A program made the translations under genes and the position numbers. Below, one piece after another: positions 1 through 7,783 of a stretch of 64,000 nt of DNA. The notes under the pieces are model-generated. The model was not told the origin of the DNA. It ran no database searches and saw nothing but the letters and a program-made list of their open reading frames with translations. Numbering within the stretch: the stretch's first letter is position 1; every line of letters begins with the position of its first letter. This DNA comes from Micromonospora thermarum (GTDB lineage Bacteria; Actinomycetota; Actinomycetes; Mycobacteriales; Micromonosporaceae), in the NCBI RefSeq assembly GCF_012034245.1, contig NZ_JAATEO010000024.1, positions 41,868 to 105,867 on the forward strand, written 5' to 3'.

Positions 1-183
1 CTCGAAGTCCCGTCCGATCCGGGTGAACGACTCGGTGAGCGACGCGGCGGCGAAGACGGTCACCGTCCCGGTCACGCCGCCGGCGGATCCGCCCGCGTCC
101 GTGGACCCGCCGTCTCCGCAGCCGGCCAGGGCGAGCGTGGCGACGACGGCCACCGCGGCGGCACGGACCACACGTGCTCTCAC
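1..183 (-). CDS. modA: Molybdate ABC transporter substrate-binding lipoprotein, N-terminal part (cut by window edge)
   Basis: Only the first 61 codons are in the window; the gene runs off position 1. The visible peptide opens with a lipoprotein signal: a basic Arg-rich start, a hydrophobic Ala/Val stretch and the lipobox LALAGC. A Gly/Ser-rich linker follows, then VTVFAAASLTESF, the typical first beta strand of ModA-type periplasmic binding proteins. The family captures molybdate outside the membrane and hands it to ModBC. The GTG start at 183 overlaps the stop of the upstream TOBE regulator (GTGA), so the two are probably co-transcribed and translationally coupled. The rest of the operon (modB, modC) should lie beyond the left edge. 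The identification rests on a short fragment but the motif and neighbour agree. Confidence 0.82.
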   Translation of the reverse strand, partial: MRARVVRAAAVAVVATLALAGCGDGGSTDAGGSAGGVTGTVTVFAAASLTESFTRIGRDFE

Positions 184-599
184 GACGCGTGCCTTCCCCG
201 GGGACCGGCCGCTGGCGTGGCACGCTCCACCACCACCGTCGTGGACTTGATCACGGCGACCGCGAGGGACCCGACCCGCAGGTCCAGCTCGTCGACCGCC
301 TCCCGGCTCATCAGCGAGACGATCCGGAACGGGCCGGCCTGGATGTCGACCTGCGCCATCACGGTGTCCTTGACGACGTTGACGACGATCCCGCGCAGCC
401 GGTTGCGGGCCGACGACGCGTCCGCCCGCTCGTCCGGGTCGGCCGCCTGGGCCCGGGCGAACGCGGCGAGGTCGGCCCCGTCGACCGTGCGGTGGCCGTG
501 CTCGTCGCGGACCGCCCGCAGGCGGCCGGCGTCCACCCAGCGGCGCACCGTGTCCGCGCTGACGCCGAGCAGCTCGGCCGCCTCCCCGATCCGGAACAT
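180..599 (-). CDS. MerR-like HTH / TOBE-domain molybdenum-responsive regulator
   Basis: The 139-residue protein has two parts. Residues 1-50 form an excisionase/MerR-like helix-turn-helix (IGEAAELLGVSADTVRRW followed by an AGRLRAVR wing). Residues 70-130 resemble a TOBE/Mop molybdate-binding domain (NRLRGIVVNVVKDTVMAQVD, then MSREAVDELDLRVGS and AVIKSTTVVVE). Small HTH-TOBE proteins of this shape sit next to molybdate transport genes in actinobacteria and are thought to sense molybdate and control uptake. Here its stop overlaps the modA start. The ATG at 599 is chosen because the HTH begins there; the frame stays open further upstream but that extension has no recognisable content. No strong ribosome-binding site precedes the ATG. 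Confidence 0.8.
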   Translation of the reverse strand: MFRIGEAAELLGVSADTVRRWVDAGRLRAVRDEHGHRTVDGADLAAFARAQAADPDERADASSARNRLRGIVVNVVKDTVMAQVDIQAGPFRIVSLMSREAVDELDLRVGSLAVAVIKSTTVVVERATPAAGPRGRHAS

Positions 600-919
600 C
601 GCCACGGAGGAGACCCTAATCTCTCGCATCCGCGAGCGAAACATCCGACTCCGGCTCGCTGCTGCACGCCCGCACACCCGACGGGCCCAGCATCCGCGAG
701 AAGGGGGCCGGCGTGCCGGCGGAAGCCGCCGGTGCGGGCCACGTATCCACCGACGGCATCGGCCGGCGGCGGTCGTGGCTCTGGACAACAACCGGCGACC
801 GGGCGCAACGGCCGCCACACCTGCGTGATCGACAGGGCTCGGCGCGGCCGGGTGAGGAGGGCCACCGCCGGTGGGCGCGGTCTCGTGGCGGGCGCGGCGT
901 CCCGCTAGTGCGGTGTCCA
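600..919. other. Intergenic stretch between TOBE regulator and dead transposase
   Basis: No convincing gene is seen. Frames are open on both strands only because stop codons are rare at this GC content. The part from about 700 to 919 lies directly 3' of the tnpB remnant and could hold the decayed end of that element, including the region where a TnpB guide RNA would be encoded, but no clear structure was identified. Confidence 0.5.
623..636. promoter_or_regulatory. Candidate operator: CTCGC-4-GCGAG dyad upstream of the TOBE regulator
   Basis: A dyad CTCGC-ATCC-GCGAG lies 24 bases upstream of the regulator's ATG, where an autoregulatory site would sit. The arms are only 5 bp, so chance cannot be excluded in such GC-rich DNA. 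Confidence 0.3.
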
Positions 920-2046
920 CTAACGTTCACCGGGTTTCGGTGGTCGCTGTGGATCCTCGCTTTTCGGGCGAGCGACTCCCCGCCGGTGTGGTGGGGCGGG
1001 CCCCCGCGGGCCAACTGGTCCTCGCGCGGCCCGGGGTGGGCGGCGGGGGTCACGCCGGGACCGACCGGCGCCCTGCCGCGATGTCGAGGACGCCGCGGGG
1101 GTCGCCGACGTGCAGCACACCAACCCGCTGGCGCACCGCCCACGAGACGACGGTGGCGGCGGCTTCGTGCTGGGCCTGGCGGACGCGGCGCCGGTGCCGG
1201 CCCTCCACCAGACGGGCACGGCGACGGTACTGGCGCCACCGCCGCGACCCCCGCTGACCCGGCTTCGGGGCCCGGCGGGCGGCGGCGCGGCGGCGGGCTT
1301 TGCTGTCGGCCAAATGCATGCGGTGCTCGGCGCGGATCGCCCGCCCCGACACCAACAACCCGTCCCCGTTCGGGCCGGCCACCGCATACGGGTGGATCAC
1401 ACCGAGGTCCACCCCGGCCACCCGGCTCGGATCCGGTCCTTCACCGCCCGGATAGGTGGCGACCGGGACTTCCGCGGTCACGTCCAGGAACAACCGGCCG
1501 CCCTCACACAGCAGCGTGATCGACCGGACCTGCTCGAGCGGGTACCCGCACCTCGCGGGCCAACCGCACCCACAACCGACCGCTCCCCGTCGCGGCCGGG
1601 ACGCGCACCCGGCGCCCATCGAGGGTGAAGGTGCCGTGATACCAACGCACCGGCACCAGCCCACGCCGCCGACGCGGAAACCGCGCCGATGAATCACCGT
1701 CGCGGCGGCGTTTCGCCGCCGCGAACCACGCATCCGAAAACCGGCGCAACACCGACCGGGCACCCGTGCTGTCCAACTCGCCGAACGTGCCCGGCCCCGA
1801 CCCCGCCAACTCCCGACACAACTCCTGACAGCCCACCAGCGGGCCGTCACCACGGCGACGCCGCCACGCGTTCACCTCCAACACACACGCCCACACGTCA
1901 CCGGCCGAACGCAGCAGCCCGAAACACCGCCTCCACTGCCCCACCGTCACCCGAACCGCCACCCGGGCCGTGCGGTGCACCACCCGCCCAGCGGACCGAT
2001 CCCGACGACGAGGCACGAACCATAGCCAACAACACCCGTACGACAC
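920..2046 (-). pseudogene. IS605-type TnpB/OrfB transposase remnant, multiple frameshifts
   Basis: Recognisable TnpB sequence is spread over three reading frames. The N-terminal third (about 2046 to 1545) gives VHRTARVAVRVT, CFGLLRSAGDVWACVLEVN and TGARSVLRRFSDAWFAAAK. The middle (about 1545 to 1090) shifts frame and gives LEQVRSITLLCEGGRLFLDV, VAGVDLGVIHPYAVAG (the RuvC-I Asp) and VGDPRGVLDIAAGRR. The tail moves to a third frame ending at 920 (ARPKSEDPQRPPKPGER). The region that should carry the Cys4 zinc ribbon and the last RuvC Asp is absent or scrambled, so at least two frameshifts and probably an internal deletion have inactivated it. TnpB proteins are RNA-guided nucleases of IS200/IS605 elements; no TnpA is visible here. 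Exact element ends were not determined. Confidence 0.8.
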
Positions 2047-2141
2047 TTCCGTTCCGACACCGCCCGGCGAACGTCTGTGGTCACCGCGCTAGCCTCGGCG
2101 GGGTGGCGCAGCGGCGCCGCCTTGAGCAGCGGAGGAAGCCC

Positions 2142-3185
2142 GTGCGTGCCACCGTGATCCACGCGCCGTTCGACATCCGGATCGAGGAGGTGCCGGACGC
2201 CGCCGTCCGGAACCCGACCGACGCGGTCGTCCGGGTCGTGCAGGCGTGCGTCTGCGGCAGCGACCTGTGGGCGTACCGGGGGGTGGCCGCGCGCCAGCCG
2301 GGACAGCGGATCGGGCACGAGTTCCTCGGCGTGGTCGAGGAGACCGGCGCCGAGGTGAGCTCGGTCCGCCGGGGTGACCTGGTGGTGGCGCCGTTCGTCT
2401 GGTCGGACGGCACCTGCGACTTCTGCGTCGAGGGCCTGCACACGTCCTGCCCGCACGGCGGCTTCTGGGGCGAGCCCGGCTCGGACGGGGGCCAGGGCGA
2501 GGCGGTGCGCGTCCCGTACGCCGACGGCACGCTGGTGCGGCTGCCCGCCGAGGCGGCCGGCGACGACCCGCTGCTCACCGCGATCCTGGCGCTGTCCGAC
2601 GTGATGTCCACGGGGCACCACGCCGCCCTCGCCGCCGGTGTGCGGCCCGGTGCGACCGTGGCCGTCGTCGGCGACGGCGCGGTCGGGCTGTGCGGCGTGC
2701 TCGCGGCCCGCCGGCTCGGCGCGGAGCAGATCATCGCGCTCGGCCGGCACACCGCGCGGACCGACATCGCGCGCCGGTTCGGCGCCACCGACGTGGTCGC
2801 CGAGCGCGGCGAGGCCGCCGTCGCGGCGGTGCGGGAGCTGACCAAGGGGCAGGGCGCGCACGCCGTGCTGGAGGCCGTCGGCACCGAGGAGTCGATGCGG
2901 ACCGCCATCTCGGTGGCGCGCGACGGTGGCGCGGTCGGCTACGTGGGCGTGCCGCACGGCGGCAGTGCCGGCGTGGACATCCGTCAGATGTTCGGCCGCA
3001 ACGTGCGGCTCGGCGGCGGCGTCGCCCCCGCCCGCGCGTACATCCCGGAACTGCTCGCCGACGTGCTGGCCGGCCGGATCGACCCGTCGCCGGTCTTCGA
3101 CCGCACGGTCACGCTCGACCGGGTGCCGGACGGCTACCGGGCGATGGACGAGCGCACGGCCCTCAAGGTGCGGATCAGGCCGTGA
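2142..3185 (+). CDS. Zinc-dependent alcohol dehydrogenase (MDR family)
   Basis: This 347-residue medium-chain dehydrogenase/reductase has the catalytic-zinc motif CVCGSDLW (Cys38), GHE at residues 58-60, and a reduced structural-zinc region CDFCVEGLHTSC. The Rossmann half carries VAVVGDGAVGLCG, the NAD(P) binding turn, at about residues 170-182, and GRHTARTDIARRFGATDVV follows. Length is normal for the family. The family oxidises alcohols or reduces aldehydes with a nicotinamide cofactor; the substrate cannot be read from sequence. The GTG at 2142 is chosen because AGCGGAGGA lies 6-11 bases upstream and the MDR fold begins immediately (VRATVIHAPFDIRIEEVPDA). It stands alone, upstream of zur in the same direction with about 100 bases between. 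Confidence 0.9.
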   Translation: MRATVIHAPFDIRIEEVPDAAVRNPTDAVVRVVQACVCGSDLWAYRGVAARQPGQRIGHEFLGVVEETGAEVSSVRRGDLVVAPFVWSDGTCDFCVEGLHTSCPHGGFWGEPGSDGGQGEAVRVPYADGTLVRLPAEAAGDDPLLTAILALSDVMSTGHHAALAAGVRPGATVAVVGDGAVGLCGVLAARRLGAEQIIALGRHTARTDIARRFGATDVVAERGEAAVAAVRELTKGQGAHAVLEAVGTEESMRTAISVARDGGAVGYVGVPHGGSAGVDIRQMFGRNVRLGGGVAPARAYIPELLADVLAGRIDPSPVFDRTVTLDRVPDGYRAMDERTALKVRIRP

Positions 3186-3242
3186 GGCGGGCGCCTGTCC
3201 GGCGCGCATAATGGTGGGCAGCCGGCGAGGGTGCCGGCCCGG

Positions 3243-3259
3243 GACCGCTGGAAGCGGTC
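3243..3259 (+). promoter_or_regulatory. 7-bp perfect inverted repeat in the zur leader
   Basis: GACCGCT-GGA-AGCGGTC ends 26 bases upstream of the zur GTG. It could be a small stem in the 5' leader or an operator. It does not resemble the AT-rich Fur/Zur-type palindrome found at 4187-4211. Confidence 0.35.
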
Positions 3260-3285
3260 GGAACGGCGGAGATGGCGGGAGCACG

Positions 3286-3693
3286 GTGACGCAGGCGATC
3301 CCGAACGTGACCCGGAACACCCGGCAGCGTGCCGAGGTGCTGGCGCTGCTGCGGGAGGTCGAGGGCTTCCACACGGCGCAGCAGCTGCACCGGATGCTCT
3401 GTGACCGGGACGCCCGGGTCGGCCTGACCACCGTCTACCGCACCCTCCAGTTGCTGGTCGACGCCGGCGAGATCGACTCCACCCGGCTGCCCGGCGGCGA
3501 GCAGCTGTTCCGCCGGTGCAGCCAGAGCCGCCACCACCATCACCTGGTCTGCCGCTCCTGCGGGCGGACGGTCGAGGTGGCCGGCCCGGCGGTCGAGCGC
3601 TGGGCCGACCAGGTGGCGGCCGAGCACGGCTTCACCGACGTCGACCACACGCTGGAGATCTTCGGCACCTGCGCGGACTGCGCCAGGGCCTGA
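3286..3693 (+). CDS. zur: Fur-family transcriptional repressor, Zur type
   Basis: The 135-residue protein is a standard-length Fur-family regulator. Residues 10-75 form the winged helix (TRNTRQRAEVLALLREVEGF, then VGLTTVYRTLQLLVDAGEID). The dimerisation half has the His-rich metal segment SRHHHHLVCRSCG and the C-terminal CADC pair, giving two CxxC structural-zinc sites. Family members bind an AT-rich palindrome when metal-loaded and repress uptake and mobilisation genes. The HHHHLVCRSCG...CADC pattern and overall sequence are closest to actinobacterial Zur rather than Fur or Nur; that is recognition, not a computed comparison. GTG at 3286 has GGCGGGAG 3 bases upstream. A plausible target site lies in front of the convergent neighbour at 4187-4211. 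Confidence 0.88.
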   Translation: MTQAIPNVTRNTRQRAEVLALLREVEGFHTAQQLHRMLCDRDARVGLTTVYRTLQLLVDAGEIDSTRLPGGEQLFRRCSQSRHHHHLVCRSCGRTVEVAGPAVERWADQVAAEHGFTDVDHTLEIFGTCADCARA

Positions 3694-3729
3694 TCGGGAG
3701 AACCGGCCGCGCGGGGCGCGACCGCCCGC

Positions 3730-3765
3730 GCGGGCGGGGCCGCAGCACGCGCCCGCCCCGCCCGC
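3730..3765. terminator. Hairpin between convergent zur and SCO5389-like genes
   Basis: GCGGGCGGGGC pairs perfectly with GCCCCGCCCGC across a 14-base loop. It lies in the 80-base gap between two converging genes, where a bidirectional terminator is expected. There is no T-run, as is usual in high-GC actinobacteria. Confidence 0.6.
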
Positions 3766-3773
3766 CGGACCCG

Positions 3774-4166
3774 TCAGCAGTTGCGCAGCTCGGGGGACTG
3801 GTTCAGCAGTTGACCGCGGGGCGAGACGAACCGCCGGTACGCCTCGGAGTCGACCGCCGCCGGCCGGAACGCGGCGACCCGGTGGCAGTTCTGGAAGGCG
3901 AGCTTCACGCCGAAGTGCCGTTCCAGGCCGGCCCGGATCGCGTCGCTGGCCAGGGCGCGCAGGAGTTGCCCCCGCTCGGCCTCGCCCGGCGGCGGGATCT
4001 CGTTGTCGGCGTGGTCGGTGCCGTCGGCGGCCAACTCGGCGACGACCCGGCTGACGGTCTGCCAGGCGTACGGCAGCGAATCGCGGACGCAGGCGACGAA
4101 GTCGGCGTCGGAGACCGGGCCGCGCTCGGCGGCGTCGAGCAGGGCGGGCGGGACGGTGAGAGACAT
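3774..4166 (-). CDS. SCO5389-family protein (unknown function), Fur/Zur-box controlled
   Basis: A 130-residue protein that I recognise as the small actinobacterial family typified by Streptomyces SCO5389: it starts MSLTVPPALLDAAERG, has DSLPYAWQTVSRV and DNEIPPPGEAERGQLLRALA in the middle, and ends FGVKLAFQNCHRVAAF...LLNQSPELRNC. Biochemical function is not known to me. No signal peptide or membrane segment is seen; three conserved-looking cysteines (in VACVRDS, FQNCHR and the final Cys) could bind metal, which is speculation. ATG at 4166 has GGAGGAG 2-8 bases upstream. A 25-bp palindrome of Fur/Zur type begins 20 bases further upstream, and zur itself is the convergent neighbour, so repression by Zur (zinc) is the best guess for regulation. 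Confidence 0.75.
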   Translation of the reverse strand: MSLTVPPALLDAAERGPVSDADFVACVRDSLPYAWQTVSRVVAELAADGTDHADNEIPPPGEAERGQLLRALASDAIRAGLERHFGVKLAFQNCHRVAAFRPAAVDSEAYRRFVSPRGQLLNQSPELRNC

Positions 4167-4186
4167 GCTCCTCCTCCGGGTCGAAC

Positions 4187-4211
4187 GATAATGACTACGA
4201 TTGTCATTATC
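4187..4211 (-). promoter_or_regulatory. Fur/Zur-type operator palindrome
   Basis: GATAATGAC-TACGATT-GTCATTATC is a perfect 9-bp inverted repeat with a 7-base spacer, strikingly AT-rich in this DNA. The outer arms are identical to the ends of the classic Fur-box consensus (GATAATGAT...ATCATTATC). It lies just upstream of the SCO5389-like gene and about 0.5 kb from zur. Confidence 0.8.
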
Positions 4212-4299
4212 CGGGCCTCCGCAGCACACCACGACCCGTCGACCCCGTCAACACACTCCGGGTGCGCCACGCCGACACGCCGTGACCACCCGTGCCCGG

Positions 4300-4794
4300 T
4301 CAGCTCCGGCGCTGCGGGCGGCCCTTGAGGCGACGACCCAGCTCCCGGGCGATCTCCCGCTGCGCGTCACGCTCGGCCAGCGCCTGCCGCTTGTCGTAGG
4401 ACTTCCGGCCCCGGGCCAGCGCCAGCTCCACCTTGGCCCAGCCGTTCGAGAAGTACATCGACAGCGGCACCAGGGTGAACCCGCCGTCGCGCAGCTTCTC
4501 CCGGATCCGGTCGATCTCCACCCGGTGCAGCAGCAGCTTGCGGGTACGCCGGGGCGCGTGGTTCGTCCACGTGCCGTAGCCGTACTCGGCGATGTGCAGG
4601 CCGTACAGCATCAGCTCGCCGTCGCGCTCCTGCGCGAACGCGTCGACCAGGGACGCGCGTCCCTCGCGCAGCGACTTGACCTCGGTGCCGGCCAGCACGA
4701 TCCCCGCCTCGTACGTCTTGAGGACGGTGTAGTCGTGCCGGGCCTTCTTGTTCGAGGCGATCAGCGTGCGGTCGGGCTTGCGGGGGGTGCTCAC
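4300..4794 (-). CDS. smpB: SsrA-binding protein SmpB
   Basis: The 164-residue protein is full-length SmpB, the partner of tmRNA in ribosome rescue. It shows ASNKKARHDYTVLKTYEAGI, the signature GTEVKSLREGRASLVDAFAQ, the GLHIAEYGYGTWTNHAPRRT segment, and the basic tail KSYDKRQALAERDAQREIAR that reaches into the ribosomal A site. GTG at 4794 gives the typical MSTPRKPDRTLIASNKKA start. The gene lies 22 bases downstream of the large membrane hydrolase on the same strand and may share its transcript. No ssrA (tmRNA) gene was recognised in the window. Confidence 0.97.
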   Translation of the reverse strand: MSTPRKPDRTLIASNKKARHDYTVLKTYEAGIVLAGTEVKSLREGRASLVDAFAQERDGELMLYGLHIAEYGYGTWTNHAPRRTRKLLLHRVEIDRIREKLRDGGFTLVPLSMYFSNGWAKVELALARGRKSYDKRQALAERDAQREIARELGRRLKGRPQRRS

Positions 4795-4816
4795 CCGGGC
4801 AGGATATGCCGCCTGG

Positions 4817-7033
4817 TCAGGCCGTCCGCCGCAGCCGGTCGGCCAGTTCACGGACGGCCTTGGCGAAGCGCGGATCGAACTCGCCCGGCCAGTGCCCCAC
4901 GATCGGCGGTGGGACGCTGTTGCCCGGCGGGACGACGACGTCGCTCGGGTCGCGCAGCCGCCGGTCGACCGTTCCCGCCGGCCCGTAGACGGTGGGCGGC
5001 TCGCCCGGCCGGTGCGGCGAGAACATCCAGCCACCGATCGGGTCGGTGTCCCGCCACAGGTTGATCCAGCGCCACCCGACCCGCTCGCCCACCTCGCGCA
5101 GCACCTCCTCACCGACGTACGCGGGGAACCACCGGGAGTAGAGCCGGCGCAGCGGCGACCCGTACGTCAGCAGCGCAACCCGGTCACCGGCGCCCGGTGG
5201 GAGCTGGAGCACGGTCGCCGCGAGCAGCACCGAGCCGTGGCTGTGCCCGGTGAGCAGCACAGCGTGCCCCTGGCCGGTCAGCCAGGCGATCCGGCGGCTC
5301 AGCTCGGGCACCGTCCGTTCGGCGTAGCAGGGCGGGCCGAAGGGGTGCGCCGCCCGGGGCCAGAACGTGCCCAGGTCCCACAGCACGCCCACGTAGCGGC
5401 GGAACTCGGCCGTCCGGTACGCGAAGATGCCGCCCAGCACCAGGCCGAGGACGAGTGCGGCGATCACCCAACTGCCGAAATGGATGCCGAAGTTCACCAG
5501 ACCGGCGGGAATCCCGAGCGACCGGTCGAGCGCCTCGCCGGGGTTCACCGCGAACATGCCGATGGCACTGGTCGCCATGCCGAAGCCGGCGAGCCAGGCG
5601 TACGTGAGGGCGAGCGGGGCGAGCCGCTCGGTGAACCGTGCCCGCGCGATGACCTTCTCGACCTGCCGCAACCGAGGCCCCGCCTCCGGCGGCGCGTCCG
5701 GGAAGTCCCGCGCCAGGGCCGCCGCCGCCGCCCGGTGCCGCGCCGGCCGGGACACCACCGCCACCACGGCGGCGACCGCCGCCGCGGTCACCACCGCCAC
5801 GAAGAACCCGAAGATCGTCCACTTGTACGTCAAGGGCGGGCCGGTCGCCATCCGGTCACCGGCCGGGCCGTCGCCGCTTGCCAGGAGGTCCGCCACCCGG
5901 TAGACCAGCTCGGCGGAGAAGGCCACCGCCAGACCGGTCGCGACCGCACCGAACACGAGCGGGCCGGACGCCCGCCGCCCGACACGGCCCGGCGCCCACC
6001 TCGCCACCCCCCAGACCACGATCAGCAGGCAGGTCTGCGCGAGGAAGAGTCTGGCGACCGACACGCCGTACCCGGGCAGCCCGCCGTCCACCGACGGCCG
6101 CGCGGGATCGGCCGCGACCATGGCCAGGACCACCACCGTCAGCACGCACGCGAGCGTCCGCAGGATTCGGGTCATCCGGTCGATCGGTCCGGCCGCGGGT
6201 TGATCGATCAGCGGATGCGCGCAGACCAGGACGACGCAGGCGACCAGGACCGCGCCGGTCAGGATGCCGAGCGTCAACGTGGCGGGTGAGGCCCGGCCGT
6301 CGGCGTGGGCAGTGAGCAGGACGGCGTCCAGCGTGGCGAACGCGGCGGCGACGTGGATCGCGCGCAACCGCCCGACCAGCGGTGCCTGGTCCCACTGCCC
6401 GACGGCGGTGAGCTGGTGCGGGCCGGCGACGGTCGGGGGGGTGCGGAACGACGCGAACATCCGCTCCGGACGGGCTCCGAGCCACCAGACCAGCCCGATG
6501 GCGGCGGCCGGGACGAGCGCCAGCACCGCCAGCCGCAGCCCGACCGGCCGGCCGCCGAGCCAGGACAGCCAGCTCCGCCCGGCCAGGCACTGCGGCGCGG
6601 CCATGCACTTCCAGGCGATCAGGTCGAGTGCCACCCCGGCCACGGCGAGCACGTACAGGGCGGTGAGGGTCAGCGCGAGCACCCGGCAGAGGCCCTTGAC
6701 GGTGGCGGCGCGGCGGTCTGAGCTGACCGGGCGCATCCAGAGCGCCACGTTGCAGAGCATGAACGGCAGAAGGAACACCAGCGACAATGTGCGGACCGCG
6801 GTACCCGACGGCAGCTCGCTCCAGCGGTACGCCTCCAGGACCACCCCACCCGGCCCGGTCGTGTCCGGGTAGCCGGGGCGGGGCCGGTAGAAGCCGCCGC
6901 TGTGGTCACCGGCGACCTGCCGGACGTTCGGGCGGTCCAGCACCTGTTCGGCACTGGCGCCGGAGGCGCCGTGCACGCGTAGTTCCACGACGTCGTCCGG
7001 GCGTCCGCCCGGAGGTGCTGGCGCGTCCGACAT
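4817..7033 (-). CDS. Polytopic membrane protein with C-terminal alpha/beta-hydrolase (GHSHG) domain
   Basis: This 738-residue protein starts with a soluble segment (VVELRVHGASG...), then about eleven hydrophobic segments spread from residue 80 to 540 (for example TLSLVFLLPFMLCNVALW, LAVLALVPAAAIGLVWWLG, IFGFFVAVVTAAAVAAVVAV, FGSWVIAALVLGLVLGGIF). The C-terminal ~200 residues carry LLTGHSHGSVL at about 595-605, a GxSxG nucleophile elbow, followed by YGSPLRRLYSRWFP and a possible catalytic His in VGHWPGEFD. The N-terminal RVHGASG resembles the oxyanion-hole region of the same hydrolase fold, which would mean the membrane domain is inserted into the hydrolase. Substrate is unknown; lipid or membrane-linked ester cleavage is a guess. 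ATG at 7033; smpB follows 22 bases downstream. Confidence 0.7.
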   Translation of the reverse strand: MSDAPAPPGGRPDDVVELRVHGASGASAEQVLDRPNVRQVAGDHSGGFYRPRPGYPDTTGPGGVVLEAYRWSELPSGTAVRTLSLVFLLPFMLCNVALWMRPVSSDRRAATVKGLCRVLALTLTALYVLAVAGVALDLIAWKCMAAPQCLAGRSWLSWLGGRPVGLRLAVLALVPAAAIGLVWWLGARPERMFASFRTPPTVAGPHQLTAVGQWDQAPLVGRLRAIHVAAAFATLDAVLLTAHADGRASPATLTLGILTGAVLVACVVLVCAHPLIDQPAAGPIDRMTRILRTLACVLTVVVLAMVAADPARPSVDGGLPGYGVSVARLFLAQTCLLIVVWGVARWAPGRVGRRASGPLVFGAVATGLAVAFSAELVYRVADLLASGDGPAGDRMATGPPLTYKWTIFGFFVAVVTAAAVAAVVAVVSRPARHRAAAAALARDFPDAPPEAGPRLRQVEKVIARARFTERLAPLALTYAWLAGFGMATSAIGMFAVNPGEALDRSLGIPAGLVNFGIHFGSWVIAALVLGLVLGGIFAYRTAEFRRYVGVLWDLGTFWPRAAHPFGPPCYAERTVPELSRRIAWLTGQGHAVLLTGHSHGSVLLAATVLQLPPGAGDRVALLTYGSPLRRLYSRWFPAYVGEEVLREVGERVGWRWINLWRDTDPIGGWMFSPHRPGEPPTVYGPAGTVDRRLRDPSDVVVPPGNSVPPPIVGHWPGEFDPRFAKAVRELADRLRRTA

Positions 7034-7173
7034 CGGCCCCCCGAGGCGTCGTACGGCGGCACGGCCGCCCGGGCCGCGCGGCGCCGTCTACCCGTTCGGC
7101 GCCCGGTCACGCCTGCCGCCCCGATGTGCGATCCGGGTGGCGGCCGGCCGGGGTGTCCGGCCACAATCCGGGC

Positions 7174-7713
7174 GTGGATGACCCGCGGCTGGTCCGGTTG
7201 AGCAAGCGCATGTCCCTCGCCCTGCGGCACCGTCCGGACCGCTTCGGGCTGGCCCCGGACCGCGCCGGCTGGGTGCCCGTCGACGACGTCCTCGCCGCGT
7301 TGGGCATCCGCCGCGCCGACCTCGACGACGTCGTGGCCGGCAACGACAAGCAGCGCTTCGCGGTGGAGCGCGGCCCGGACGGCGTGGAGCGCATCCGGGC
7401 CAACCAGGGGCACTCGATCCCGGTCGACCTCGGGCTGGCGCCGGTGGACCCGCCGGCCGTGCTCTACCACGGCACCAGCGCCGCCGCCCTGGACTCGATC
7501 CGGACGAGCGGCCTGCACCGGGGCGGCCGGCACCACGTCCACCTCTCGCCGGACGTGGAGACCGCGCAGCGCGTGGGGGCCCGGCGCGCCGGCCCCACCG
7601 TAGTCCTGACCGTCGACGCGGCCGGCATGGCGCGCGACGGCCACGCCTTCTACCACAGCGCCAACGGCGTCTGGTTGACCGACGCCGTCCCCGCCCGCTA
7701 CCTGGGGGCCTGA
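7174..7713 (+). CDS. kptA: RNA 2'-phosphotransferase (KptA/Tpt1 family)
   Basis: The 179-residue protein matches the KptA/Tpt1 family end to end. It has the LALRHRP motif (residues 15-21), the winged-helix half with DDVLAALGIRRADLDDVV, IRANQGHSIPVDL (74-86), VLYHGTS (96-102) and HHVHLSPD (120-127). These contain the Arg-His-Arg-Arg positions used to bind NAD+ and the 2'-phosphate. The enzyme transfers an internal RNA 2'-phosphate to NAD+, giving ADP-ribose 1'',2''-cyclic phosphate and nicotinamide. Bacteria have no tRNA-splicing 2'-phosphate, so the natural substrate is uncertain; family members can also ADP-ribosylate RNA 5'-phosphates. GTG at 7174 starts VDDPRLVRLSKRMS. It stands alone, divergent from the membrane hydrolase. 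Confidence 0.92.
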   Translation: MDDPRLVRLSKRMSLALRHRPDRFGLAPDRAGWVPVDDVLAALGIRRADLDDVVAGNDKQRFAVERGPDGVERIRANQGHSIPVDLGLAPVDPPAVLYHGTSAAALDSIRTSGLHRGGRHHVHLSPDVETAQRVGARRAGPTVVLTVDAAGMARDGHAFYHSANGVWLTDAVPARYLGA

Positions 7714-7783
7714 CCGCCCGCCGCTACCCGGTCCCGATCCGCGGCTCGCCCGCTACCCGGCCGCCGGCTTGGGCGGCCCGGAC

